Source: Brachypodium distachyon (Eukaryota > Streptophyta > Magnoliopsida > Poales > Poaceae). From it: a stretch of DNA of 64,000 bases. Where the stretch lies: contig NC_016135.3 in assembly GCF_000005505.3 (NCBI RefSeq), positions 13,796,613-13,860,612 of the forward strand, given 5' to 3'. Positions 52,941 through 64,000 of this stretch are shown here, piece after piece (the stretch's first letter is position 1; every line of letters begins with the position of its first letter). The translations under genes and the position numbers were made by a program. The notes below the pieces were generated by a model that searched no databases, was not told the DNA's origin, and saw only the letters and a program-made list of their open reading frames with translations.

Positions 52941-54073
52941 ACCATATTAAACCGAGTTACGGAGGGGTAGTTTACATATCTTGGATAAGTAATGGAAGTT
53001 TTTTTAATTAAAAAAAGGGAGAGTAAATTTCAGAAACAGAGTTTATGTGACAGTAGTTGGACCACAATTAACGCAAAACAGCCCATAGAACCACATATTT
53101 TAAGTCAGTTTGTCTCAACCAGCCGGAGCCGGATGATTTGATTTGATTTATTACAAGTGGGCCCCACCTGTCGGATGCCACGTCGACATCAACCCGACCT
53201 GAGCCTGTTAACCTGAGATTAAATCCCCCCGACCCTCTCCGCGTCGCCTTCGGCCGCACGTCGCTGGAGGCCGCAGGGGTCATCAACTCCCTCAACGTGC
53301 TCCCTTCAAGTTCAGCCGGCGGCAGAAGAAAGGGGGCAGGGATTTTAATCGCAGGCGGGGTGATGCCGCCGTGGCATCTTACAGGCAGCTCCACCTGTAA
53401 GAGATCAAGTCAAACCGTCAAACTTTCCGGTTTCAGGCTTGTTAAGACAACTGGTTCAAAATGCTGGTTGTGCGGATGATTTTGTGTTAACTATGGTTAT
53501 GCGAAACGCTGTCCCCAAAGCTATGATTATCTGAAATTTACTAAAAAAAAAAATCTCTCTCACACAAACACAACCGTCAGTCCCGCGCCCGCCGCCCATC
53601 ATCCTCCAACTCCCTCCTCATGTCCGCCAGGCCCGCGCGCGTGTGCACGGCTGGGCCGAGGAGGCGCTCCCCTCCATCGTTGTTCCACGACCTTGGAATC
53701 TCCCCGCCTCCGGAGTCCGGACCCCACCGCTCCGCTCCCACAGTCCCACCTCATGCCCCTCTTCCAGGCCTTCACCACATGAGGCGAGTGCCCCGCTTGA
53801 ATCGAAAAACACGCCACAGCCCCACATGAATCGAAAAAACAAGCGTTCCTCGCAACTATGTCTGAAACTTCTTTTCAAGCATAGAACAGAACACACTAGT
53901 AGCATCGTGTAAACATTGTCTACAAAGCCTTCAGGGGAGAAGAGAAACCCTGGGCCTAACTACCATCCCCAGAAGTTCAGGCTAGCTTTGAGTGACATGC
54001 CACCAGCTGGTTATCTCACTGTCCACGGCAACAGAATTTTACGAAATGCAAGTCAGCCCTGGGGCGCTAAGGT
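52941..54073. other. Intergenic between RECQL4 and IDM1-like genes
   Basis: 53200-53480 and 53580-53900 contain GC-rich short frames on both strands, none with a recognised domain. An A-run lies at 53541-53553. The 3' UTR of the IDM1-like gene should reach into this region. Confidence 0.4.
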
Positions 54074-57000
54074 CTAATTTACAGGACATTTACCAAGAGC
54101 AACAGCTGATGGAGGGTTGGCACAGGGCAGACTGATCTGCAAGCCTCCGAGCTCGTTCTGCGTTGCACAAGCTGGCACGGCATCGACGACCGGAGTCCCT
54201 GCATGGCGATATGCTGCTGCTGTATTTCCACCCGACAGGTACTCCACACCGTCCCCTGCTGCTACCTCATTGGCTTAGTATATTCAGGCCGGTGTGCCTT
54301 GTCGATTTATGCGAGCAAGTACTAACAAAGGTTTGTGTTTGGTGGCTCACCGGTTTCGGTTTCTGAAAATTCATGCAGATCCTTCTTCAGTAGAACAGTT
54401 CCAGGGACCGAGGCCAGCCTGATCTTGCTAAGCTTCTTCTTGTCACAGTCCTCTATCGGCCTGAACCCGAATGCTGATGTCCATGTGTCAACTAGGCTCG
54501 GTATTGCAGATAGAAGCAACATCTCCACCTTCAGCGATTTCAGCATCTGTTAAAATACCAGGCATGCATAAGTTTTACTGTGGCAACCAGGTATGGAACG
54601 TTGTATATGTGGACAAACAGAAATATTGTATGTACAGCAAGTCATGCAAGTATGAGAGAATTCCATATTTGCCACTCAAGTTCTACCTAAATGCCACTCG
54701 GAATTTCCTTGTTCCAATTTTGCCACTCAAATTTTGCATGGAGTACAAATATGCCACTACCGTCAGTTGACCGCTAGTTGACCGTTAAGTAAGAGATGAA
54801 AAGTCAATTTTGCCCCTAGATGGAGGTACCTTTTACAGTCTTTCATGATATTTCTCATCTAATTTGTTAAGAATGGGTGGATAGAATTGCACTGTTGTAT
54901 ACTATCTATTGTTACCTGCTGCAAATATTCCACCAAGACAATTGCATCTGATGCGCCAGCTCCGTTGGCTTCTATTTTTGTGTTCTCTCGGCAGGTTCCA
55001 GGTTTGATTAATGTTGAATTTGCTGATGTTAGTTCGATTATGGCTAATGCAGGCTCATCCTTGATGGGAATAGGAACAACATCAGGTTATCTGTTATTGT
55101 AGTCTTTAATGCTTTTTGAAATCCAGTAGCAAAATCTGCATTTAGGTAGAACACAAACTGAATTTCAATCTCTTTTCATGTCTTTTTTGTTTGTATTTTC
55201 CCCACCATGAAAGAACTAGTGGTTAATACGAAAAAACTAACAAGTGTTCATCTCTTATTTAACGGTCAACTAGCGGTCAACTAACAGTAGTGGCACATTT
55301 GTACCTCGTGCAAACTTTGAGTGGCAAATTTGGAACAAGGAAATTCTGAGTGACATTTGAGCATATGGGCAAAATTTGAGTGGCAAATATGGAATTCTCT
55401 CTGCAAGTATTCCGGTGCTTAAGAAGGATATACAGTGAGAGCATGCTTGGAAATTGGAAGATGTCTCGGGGGTAAGACTAACATGATGCTTTGGTACGGA
55501 AAATTTAAGAATGTCCAAACAGATGACAAAAGCACCGCTGTCTAGTTATCTTATACCTGTTCAATGTAATCCACGATGCGCCTGCACATCCCCTGTTGAC
55601 GATTCTCAGTACAAGTAGCTATTAGAGGCATCTCTGCAACGACTGCACCATGTAACCTGCAACGACATCTATATTAAGCCCAGATGCTCAGCTATTGGCC
55701 TGATTAATTTAGGCTGCTGAATTCCTAACTCATGAAAACAAATACGAAAAAAATGTCTATTCACATCATACCTGATGGATGCCACAGAAATGATGCTGTC
55801 GTCCTTTTCCAGGACTATAGTATAGAACCCCTTATAATCCAAGTGTACAAAGTTAGACCTGGCAAAGAAATATCAAGTGTAAATGGAGATGTTAAGTAAT
55901 TATTACATGATATTCCAGGGAACTAAAATATACAAAATAAAGTGAACATGCAATAAGCATGACAAATAGTTCACCTCCAGTTATACAGTATAAGGGGCAT
56001 TATGTCCATCCCTGTTCTCGGGTCGAAAATAGGCAAGAAGCATTCTTCCAAAATACTTAAAGCAATAATTAACTTCATATTGCACTCAGCCAGGAGAGCA
56101 ATATCTGCAGCCATGCGGACCTTTTGATCACCATTGTTGTGAAGTATGGTGCAAGAAAAGCCATCATCAAGGTGGTCAGGTATTCCAACACGTGAACGCA
56201 GGCTCGTATAAATCTGAAAGTATCAGTATCAAGTAAGCTTTCGGCCGCCCTTCACCAAATATACTGCTAGATTTAGTAATAGAACAAGTACAATCTTTGA
56301 GTATACCTGCTGGCATCTTCTTCCACAAAACCAGGTACCAGGTCCACTTTCCTCATTGCATAAAACTTTACCAGATATGCATTTTATGTGATCTGGAGGA
56401 AATAAATTGATTAAGCAACACATACCATAAAAAGGAATAAGCAACTGAATGAATGAGCATTTTGAAAAGAATGTTTAAGCAGTGTTAATCTCTTTTTAGG
56501 CCTGAGTACAGGAATCCAGAACTACGATAAGAAATTATGTGCAATTGAGGTGGAAATTACAGTTGACTTCAAATACAATTACTCTTATTAGTTATAAGGG
56601 GTAAAAATTGTACTACCTCAAAATGGGCGACCACACATGTAGGTTAACTATTGCCATGAAATGAATATTACATAAACAGATAATCATAAGCTATGTTAGT
56701 GTTCGATCAGTTCTGGATCAACAATGCATGAAAAATAGACTTTCACAAAATTAATGGGTGATAAAATAAATATTTTTCTTATCAAATCCACAAAAGTGAC
56801 AAATAACAAGAAATATGGTAAGACAGCACTGAAGTCTGAAGATGCAAAGTGAGGCATTACATTGACGTTCACACTGTGAGCATTCAAAAGCGTGCAAGGG
56901 AGTTCTAGGCTCCTTTGAACTGACCACTTCCCCACAAACATCACAACGGCAGCTAGAGCAATACCAGCTGCCATCTGGAATCTCCTGAAAAAATAATTAC

Positions 57001-60000
57001 AAAACAGCAGGAACCATTCAGTAAAAACAATGAAAACCTTGTTCACACTGTTGTTAAAGATGACAAGCTTGAAAATAGCAGGCTGAATTGGTCAAAATAT
57101 GTACTTCTGGCAAGTGCAATGGATAGTAATATCAGTAAAATGAGTTGAAATATGATAGATGAAGTGACAATAAATTGTTCAGTATGCAAAATATGATTTC
57201 CAGAACAGGTAGAAAACTTTATCATATTAAGGTTGGAAGTCAAGTATTAAGGGTTGCTCAAACAAAAAGTATGAAGTACATGTTTGAACCGATAAGTGTA
57301 ATACACACAGAAACAAGACAAAACAGATTGGATACAAAGATATTTTCTTTTGCCTTCTGGAAACATCATTTCAATTGCATTCAGGAACCAATAGTACCCC
57401 ATAATTTCTTTCAAACTCAGCATAAAATGGTTTGGTTAGTTTCTCATACAGTGCATCTAGATAATTCCAAACTTTAGCTAACCAAAGAAAAGGGGGGCAC
57501 TAGGAAACAAACCTGAGAAGGCAAGCAGGCCACATGGTAACTGGCAGGACAGTTGTCGCAGCATATCAGTTCACCGCCATCACCACATAATCCACAAGTG
57601 TCATCGTTTTGATCTGCTTGGAGCAAGAGAGTAACTTTTGCACGTTCTTCTCTCACCTTATGCTCAATATACCATGCTTGAAGCTGACAAAGGCTGTATG
57701 ATTTACCAGAACCCAAGAAAAGATTCAGAGAGGGGATGTCTTGCTTGAGACCTGCATGGCACCTAAAGTTGGACATCGTAAATATATTGTCACAGCACCG
57801 GCACCGAATGCCATCCTTAGTTATGTTTCCATCTTTTAACACATTTTTGGTTCCTGGCCCTCGATATTGAAGAATATTCACTTTACCAACAATGCCCATC
57901 TCAAGTAACTTGCTCAACACCGTTCTTGCTCCCTTAGGAAACTTCTTCTGGTCACATTTTTCTTCACTCTCCAAATGATATCTAGGAAGAAATTTGAAGC
58001 CAACTCTTTTTTTGAGCATTCGGTTAAAAAAGTTCCTATACCGCGCAGTCAGCCTATGTATTACAGCTGTCATCAAAAGATCATCATCATCGAACTTGCA
58101 TTTACACGACCATGTTTTCCTTCCAGATTTGACATCCTTTTTGGGTGGTTGTTCTGACACTAGATCTTTTCGTGGTTCACTGCTATCTTCAGCATGTTCC
58201 CTGCGGTCGTTTATTTCAGGAACTAGATTCAAAGGGACCTGCTCACTGCTTGATGCACCTATGTGTTCTTCTTCATTACGAGGTAGACAACCAGTAGGAT
58301 TCTCAGCTGTACTATCCATGCATTGACCAATTATGTAATCACTTATAATACCATCATCATTTACTTTCTGTTTCTTCCTTACAACTTTATCTTGGTTATC
58401 TGCAACCTTCTCCAACCTTTTTTTATTTGAAGAAACATGCTCACTGCTTGCTGCACCTATCTGTTCTCCCCCATCATGAGATACATAACCTGTAGGATTA
58501 TCAGATGTACTGTCCATACTTTGGCCAATTGCACAATGACTCACAGGATCATCATTTACTTTCTGTTTCTTTCCACTGACTTTGTCTTTGATATGTGCAA
58601 CCTCCTTGGACCTTTTCTGCACCTTTTTACTTGGGATTGACTCTGATATTTGCGTTTGTTCAAATGTTGCGCCATCATTCTTCATGTTCATTTCACCATA
58701 GTGTCCCAATACCTTTGAGTTTGGTTCAGACGAAGGGCCACAAATTGACTGCCCAGGAGGTTCTGGATTGATTACTTCCCAACCAATTGGAGAACCCTCA
58801 TTATCAAGATACAAAAATCCCTGAATCAAGCTTGCTTCGTAAGACGATGACTGGATGTCCAGCTGCATGTTAGTACCCATGCTGTCATTGGAAAATTTGA
58901 GGCAACTCCACATCTCCTGGTTGTATGTACTGTTGTTCATGAAAGAGAGTCGCCCATCTTGCGGGGAGACAAACAATACTTGTGGTTCTGAGATCATCAA
59001 TGGGCTACCACTGGCTTCAGATGATAACCACCCAGTTTTTGTAATCTCTTCCAAGCTCATCTCTTTAGCATTCAAGTTTGTGTCAGTTTCTGTTGACAAC
59101 ACACCAGCTGAAGGTCCATACCCTACACCTTCATCTGCTGCTTTGAATTCAGGAATAACAGCAACATCATCTTCATTGTTCGTATCATCTCCGTTAGCTT
59201 TGAAGTGTGTCTCCTTTTCTTCTAGTAGTGATAACGTACCAGCCGAAGGTCCATCCCTTACATCCTCATTTGCTTCTTGCGACTCAGAGACAGCATCACG
59301 ATGTTCATTGTTGGCATCATCTGTAGTTCTAAGGAGCATCTCGTCCACCTGATGAGAAAACAGCAAGTTCTGTCCTATGAGCAACTCATCAGAAGGACTA
59401 TCTGCAGAATTACCCACATCAGTGATTTCCGTCAGACCCTTGGTTTGCGCATTCTCAACCAGGTGAGCTGAATAATAACCAGGCGGGAAATATAGCGGAT
59501 CGGACTCAGTTTGAACATCCCGAGACATTTTGGGGTATGAAAATTTATTCTCTGTACTAAAATAAGTAGGCCGTGAACTGACAAGATCTGCTGCATCTTG
59601 GAGACCTTTCACTATACGATGAGCAGTATTTCTGATGCTTCTTTCGTTCATTTCTTCCATTGTTACTGAACTTTGATACCCTTTATACTGGCTATGTTTG
59701 CTTGTTCCAAATAAAGAAGACCGTTCAACATGCAGAGAATTTCCCTCTTTATCAGATTGGCCATCAGATAGAAGAAGCGGCAAAAGATTTCTTCGTGACG
59801 TGGGATGTTTGTTGTTATAGTTGCTTGAACAGTTGGGCTCAAGTGCCTTGCTAGCATTTCTGCGAGTCAACCTCTTGCTCTCACTGTGATTGAGGAATGT
59901 AACTGTGCTGTTCACAGCTTTCAGTGCCATCCCGTTCCGCAGAGCTGCCACCTTCTTATCTATGCAAACTACTGCCATGAATGGATCAAGGAGCTGCCAC

Positions 60001-60884
60001 TGATGGAGGAATGATAGTGATTGCTTCGGACGCCGGACCTCGTGTTCTAAGCACAGCAGTGTGTTCTTCAAATCATACAAAAAGTCATACATGTTGAACC
60101 ATTCCTTTGCACAATCGTATCTATCAAATCTGGATGAGTGAATAAGCAACCACTGACCAAAGCATTTCCAAGCCCTGGGGAGAGAAAACAGGCGCATTAC
60201 TTTGTCGGGCGACTCATACATGAGGTCGATCTTACTCTTATCCCCTCTTTCCTTGCCCTCGATCTTCCACCCGGCATCCATAATGAGAAGATGTGCGTGC
60301 AGCCGGAGATGATTCCAGAGCATTCCATAGCCATGGCCATCCCTTCGCCGTGAGACACTGGTAATGTCAACCTTCTCCCAATCCATGACACTGCAAAGTT
60401 TTGCTCTCTGACTCCTGCGAGTCACCGACCTGCGAGTGTACACCCGATCAATTGAAGGCGGTGTCCACTGTACCAAGAGTTCAGAAGGTCTGGTATGATC
60501 TGTACAAGGCATTGCTTTGTGCATCTGCTCAATAGAGCTATGATAGAAGACATGATAGCTTGATAGGTTGCCATGCGTAAAGGACTCAACTATACGGCAG
60601 CAGACCATCTTGTGGTTTGAAGGAGAACTGGATGGTGTGCTAGCTGGTACCAATGCCTTGGACGCATCAGTTTGCGAAGTGGTCTGCCCGCCCCGGCCAT
60701 GTGGTTGATGACCACTGGTTCTGCCGGTGCCTGTTTGGCCGAAAACATCCTCAAATATTTGTCTTTCATCCTCAGAACCATCAAATCCGTCTTCTCTCAG
60801 CTCAGAAACTTTCTTTCCAAACAGCATTGTCGCAATATCCTCCTCCTTCATGCCTATTTCCACCATGAAGCCTTCCTCATCCAT
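54074..60884 (-). CDS. IDM1: IDM1-like PHD-finger/GNAT histone acetyltransferase-type protein
   Basis: Eight coding exons join in phase to 1449 aa: 60884-57513, 56984-56861, 56392-56307, 56213-55975, 55858-55772, 55656-55557, 54546-54351, 54219-54074. A noncoding exon ends at 61735 and an 834-bp intron lies in the 5' UTR. The start is the first ATG after the acceptor at 60901 (MDEEGFMVEIGMKEEDIA). The first exon encodes 1124 aa, mostly disordered and acidic. It includes two near-duplicate lysine-rich blocks (KKQKVNDD) and, near its end, a Tify-binding-type segment (~1000-1045, VNILQYRGPGTKNVLKDG). The PHD finger is at ~1097-1140 (CGLCGDGGELICCDNC, SWYCSSCRCDVCG), followed by a cysteine-rich extension and a GNAT-type acetyltransferase region (~1190-1390: RQQGMCRRIVDYIEQ, SAFGFRPI). 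Arabidopsis IDM1 acetylates H3 to guide active DNA demethylation; the same role here is inferred. The last exon boundary is the least certain. Confidence 0.9.
54654..55401 (+). mobile_element. Pack-MULE (748 bp) in an intron of the IDM1-like gene
   Basis: Perfect 9-bp target duplication TGCAAGTAT at 54645-54653 and 55402-55410. The terminal inverted repeats start GAGAGAATTCCATATTTGCC on both ends and extend about 150 bp with mismatches, through AGTTGACCGCTAGTTGACCG. These features define a Mutator-like element. No transposase is present. The interior (about 54860-55200) contains an FtsZ gene fragment. Confidence 0.92.
54995..55086 (+). pseudogene. FtsZ (plastid division) gene fragment captured by the Pack-MULE
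   Basis: The plus strand reads VPGLINVEFADVSSIMANAG and SLMGIGTTSG directly after an intron-like TCTCGGCAG acceptor. This is the conserved GTPase-core segment of FtsZ (PGLxNVDFADV...AGSSLMGIG), closest to plant plastid FtsZ. About 31 codons are present, followed by a plausible donor-side break. It lies antisense to the host gene and inside its intron. Confidence 0.85.
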
Positions 60885-61935
60885 CCTGTTTAGGTGCAAA
60901 CTGAAGGCAAGTTGAAGGCATAAACAAATTAGTGCACAGCTCTCTCTATATATATTTGCAACATTAGCTCACATTTAACAACGCTCATCGAAGCAAGTAG
61001 GTTCAGATCAAATAATCCCAGTCCGAGCATGCACTGATCCACTACAGCTGTGTTCACGACATGCCATGCCACTGCCATCAGAAAAAAAAAACCAGCTCGC
61101 CAATCTCTAAATGCAGAAAAGAATCACCAAAAAAGCACAAAAGGAGCCAAGCTGTGACTTTCCAAAAAGAGAAACCTTGAACACATCAGCAAATCTATGG
61201 AAGCATAAACAGCTTAACAAAAAGAAAAGGCACCAAGAACTGAAATCCAGAACAGACTAATGATAGCAGTTGAGTTTGCATTCGTGTCCTTTTAAGGATA
61301 CCCAAAAGATTATCCAGAAATATTTCTCTGAAAATAATTGCACTAAACTGAAACCACACTTCAGACAGAGTCGCAGACCCTGAAATGATTTCACCAGAAT
61401 GGCATTTCGTCGTTGAAAGTAATGCAAGGATCAAAGTAAGCTATAGAATGAGGGCATCCAAGTGGATTTCAGTTGAATGGGGTAAATGAAAAACCACCAC
61501 CCATGAGCCAACCCCCACCCCAACTCACCCATCATCCACATCCATCAAGAACTCTACCCAACATTTCGGCATTCCATGTCCACCCACGCACCATTTACAC
61601 GGCCAACAAATCGATCAAGCAATCCATCTGACACGCACCGGACACACCACAAAAACAGCAGAGATTCCCCGTTCCCCAATCCATGAATAAACCAAATGCA
61701 ACGGAAGAAAAAAAAAAGATGCGCTGCTACATACCAAGAACACAGGCGCCGCCAAGGGGAGGAGCAATGCCAATGAGCACGGACGGCAATGGCGACGCTC
61801 CGACTCCTGCTCAAGAAACGGCAGCACCGCTTTACTCTCTCCCCTGGCCACTATCCCCTCTCCATCGGAGATGTCGCCTCCTCTCTCTCTCTCTCTTGTG
61901 TCTATCCACCAAGCTCTGTCTACTTCACTGAACAC
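60885..61935 (-). promoter_or_regulatory. 5' UTR, UTR intron and promoter side of the IDM1-like gene
   Basis: The intron 60901-61734 (donor TTG|GTATGT, acceptor CTTCAG) separates a noncoding first exon (from about 61930 to 61735) from the coding start. The exon contains a (GA)n tract (61878-61896), common in plant 5' UTRs. Transcription start is inferred. Confidence 0.55.
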
Positions 61936-62225
61936 ACCGCACCGAACAGTGATGGCACTAATAGCTAAGCTTTGCCCCGGGGCGCGCGCACAAATCTTTT
62001 GCGCAGGGACAGGAGGCGGGTGGTGCCCTGCGCGCCCGTTTACGGCCTGGCGACGCGCGCGGCTCCCTGGGGCCCGGTTGCCAGTCTGGCATGCGTTCCC
62101 GCGAGAAACGGGTGGGGGGGACGGTGGACCGGTGCGTGCCAGCGTGTGTGAGTAAATTGGGGCGCCTCGAGTTTTTGTTTACTCGTGTCAGTGGGAGTAA
62201 ATTGCACAAACCACCGACTACTGGG
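61936..62225. other. Upstream flank of the IDM1-like gene
   Basis: GC-rich; contains GCGCGCGC (61981-61989). No gene is supported. Confidence 0.4.
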
Positions 62226-62782
62226 CACATTTTTGCACAAAACGGATTTTTTTTATTTTTCACCAACTGTTGGTATGATCTGTTGCAGATAGGTCCTAAT
62301 GGGCTATTAGACAAGTTAACAGCGTTTCTAACGGGTGGGACCCACCAGTCAGCGCCCAGTCAATCGAGCTAAGATTCTATAGTCTTCGTTTCCTCTTTGA
62401 TTCTCTCGGGTTGAGATTGATGGCTTCACGAGCGTTTTGTTCCATGCTGCTTGCTTGCTACTCGATCTGGTCATGGTCATCATGGTGAGGTTGGCGGCAT
62501 GGACGGTGTCGGCCGGCGAGCGAGGTGAATGGCGCGGGCGGGCGCGACGCCGGGAGTTTCATCGCTGAGGTCCGACCCTGACAGACAGCCGGGGTTGTTG
62601 CTGCTGCTTGATCGACTGGCCCCAAGTGGGTTGGCTACATTGGCGCTGACTGACTGGTGAGCCTCACCCGTCAGAAACGTCGTTAACTTGCTTAATAGCC
62701 CATTAGCACGTATCTACAACGGATTAGATCAATAAGGGTTGAAAAATGAAAAAAAAATCCGTCTGTTTGCGCAAAAGTGTGG
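62226..62782. mobile_element. Inverted-repeat element with long TIRs
   Basis: 62226-62365 matches the complement of 62640-62782: CACATTTTTGCACAAAACGG against CCACACTTTTGCGCAAACAG, then CTAATGGGCTATTA, AAGTTAAC and ACCAGTCAG in matching order. The ~270-bp core is GC-rich and unlike the AT-rich arms. The superfamily is unclear because no target duplication was found. Confidence 0.65.
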
Positions 62783-63835
62783 GTGAAGCTTCACACTTGG
62801 AAATAGACATCGTAGGCCGAGCATTTTCCCTTTTTTTGTAACGCGCGACCTCCGAGTTCGAGCTGAGCCCCCGAAGCGGCCGACGCGCGCGCGACGCCGA
62901 GCTCCCGCGCCGGTGCGACGCGACGTGGCACAGCGCAGAGCACGTCCGCTAGCTGCACCGCATTCGAATCACCACAGTCCACAGGTCAGCCCCCAACAAT
63001 GGCCGTGCGGCTTTTGGGGCGGTGAAGTAATTAAGCTTGATACCATGCGTCCCCATCCCAGCTGCTCTGTTTCAGTGCGTGGGCACTGGGCAGGCATGCT
63101 CTGCCGGCGCCACGTGTGGACCTTGCTTCACCCTTCCACGCGCCGCGTGTCGGCTGCCGTGGCCGTGCGCGGCCGGACCTGAGAGAGAGAGCGCCTGGAG
63201 CTCGTACTGTACGTGCGTATCGGTGTTCGGTAACGATCAAACATGTTCTCCCGACGTTTGAGACGGACGAGTGGTTCTCCGTGGAGTATTCGTTAGCCTG
63301 TTGTGCGTGCACGGTGCACAAGAAACGAAACTACGGTGCTTCGACAAACCTTGGCACTAATAGCGTGTGTCTACCTACCCGTAATGATAAAAGCAAGATG
63401 AATAAAATAATTCCTCTTTCCATGTCTTCAGGGCGCGAGACTAGCTTTCCTGAAACTACTCGTCCGTCTCGGGTCACGTATATATTCTGCGTATTACCCA
63501 TCAGATTATCGACTGGTTCACCTGACGTACCGCTAGAACGCAAGTGTGCGCCCTTATTCTTCGATTCTTCGATGTTAAGAACGAGTTTAAAACCGTTAAT
63601 GACCCATTTAGTACAACAAATCAGAGTGGCGCAGCGGAAGCGTGGTGGGCCCATAACCCACAGGTTTTAATTTCGTGTCATGTTGATATTTGGTTTGATT
63701 ATTTCGTGGCTGACTTGGCATTATCGTTGTCGTCCCGTTCGTCGATCAAACCGTCCTGTATACTGTTTGGTATTAGAGTTTTTGAGATGTTTTTTACGGT
63801 ATTATCCATTCCAAATTGAAAAACACTGGGTGTGT
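62783..63835. other. Intergenic, no supported gene
   Basis: Short frames only, on both strands, with no recognised domain. Confidence 0.4.
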
Positions 63836-64000
63836 TTGGTTTTGGTTTGACCCAACACTTGCCCTACCAAAATTTGGTAAGCCAAATAATTGGTTGTAAT
63901 TTTGGTTGCCATTGAATTGGCAATTTTGGTCAAAATATTGAACTAGAGTTGGATAAAGGAAGTTGGCTTGCCAAATAGTTAGCAATGATCCAAACAATCG
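63836..64000. mobile_element. MITE, cut by the window end
   Basis: Begins GGGTGTGTTTGGTTTTGG, the usual start of Tourist-like and similar grass MITEs. An inverted CCAAACA word appears at the very end of the window (63991-63997), so only a few bases may be missing. The target duplication cannot be checked. Confidence 0.55.

Noticed and set aside
52496..52945. 149-codon minus-strand and overlapping plus-strand frames upstream of RECQL4
   Set aside because: They lie within the TIR element and are Ser/Pro/Arg- or Gly/Arg-rich by composition only.
54654..55401. FtsZ fragment as an additional exon of the IDM1-like gene
   Set aside because: It is on the opposite strand, inside a Mutator-like element with a perfect 9-bp target duplication. 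The host exons join in phase without it.

Overview
This is nuclear DNA of a grass, most likely a Pooideae species (Brachypodium/Triticeae-like). The signs are multi-exon genes with GT-AG introns, Stowaway MITEs with CTCCCTCC ends, a copia element primed by initiator tRNA-Met, PIF/Harbinger, Helitron and Mutator remnants, and plant-specific proteins. There is no bacterial-type gene organisation, rRNA, tRNA or CRISPR. Exon positions below were read by hand from splice signals and reading-frame continuity; they have not been checked against transcripts.

Layout. 1-37 kb is a transposon-rich block. It starts with a decayed plant-mobile-domain (PMD) gene (1-2460). Next come two divergent transposon-type genes, a Ser/Lys-rich protein and a GRF zinc-finger pseudogene, which share a promoter built from about nine 13-bp repeats that each carry an E2F-like site (3333-3450). 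A LINE scrap (5.6 kb) and an internally deleted PIF/Harbinger element (6.2-7.4 kb) follow. Two copies of one short gene (A, 11.4-12.2 kb; B, 23.6-29.1 kb) lie in the same orientation within a duplicated segment. They encode a protein with repeats resembling the RNA polymerase II CTD heptad. Copy A has gained a Stowaway MITE and a ~3.5 kb Helitron carrying exons of a NIMA-related (NEK) kinase; copy B has gained a ~4.8 kb Ty1/copia element. Each copy therefore preserves the empty site of the other's insertions. A long, mutated LINE (12.8-20.8 kb) separates them. 29.3-37.2 kb is mostly unassigned repeat DNA with one candidate Helitron end.

37-62 kb is a gene island with three apparently intact genes, all on the minus strand. 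They are a PSK SIMULATOR (PSI1)-like DUF3475/DUF668 protein (12 coding exons, 499 aa, one GC-AG intron), a RECQL4/SGS1-type RecQ helicase (24 coding exons, 1215 aa), and an IDM1-like PHD-finger/GNAT protein (8 coding exons, 1449 aa). The exon phases join without conflict in all three. Introns and flanks carry small transposons. The clearest is a 748-bp Pack-MULE with a 9-bp target duplication, sitting in the last long intron of the IDM1-like gene and carrying a fragment of a plastid-division FtsZ gene.

How the genes work together. The three island genes are separate single-gene units, not an operon. RECQL4 acts in recombination-intermediate dissolution and crossover control, IDM1-like proteins in chromatin and DNA-methylation control, and PSI proteins in peptide-hormone growth signalling. 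62-64 kb holds an inverted-repeat element and the start of another MITE.
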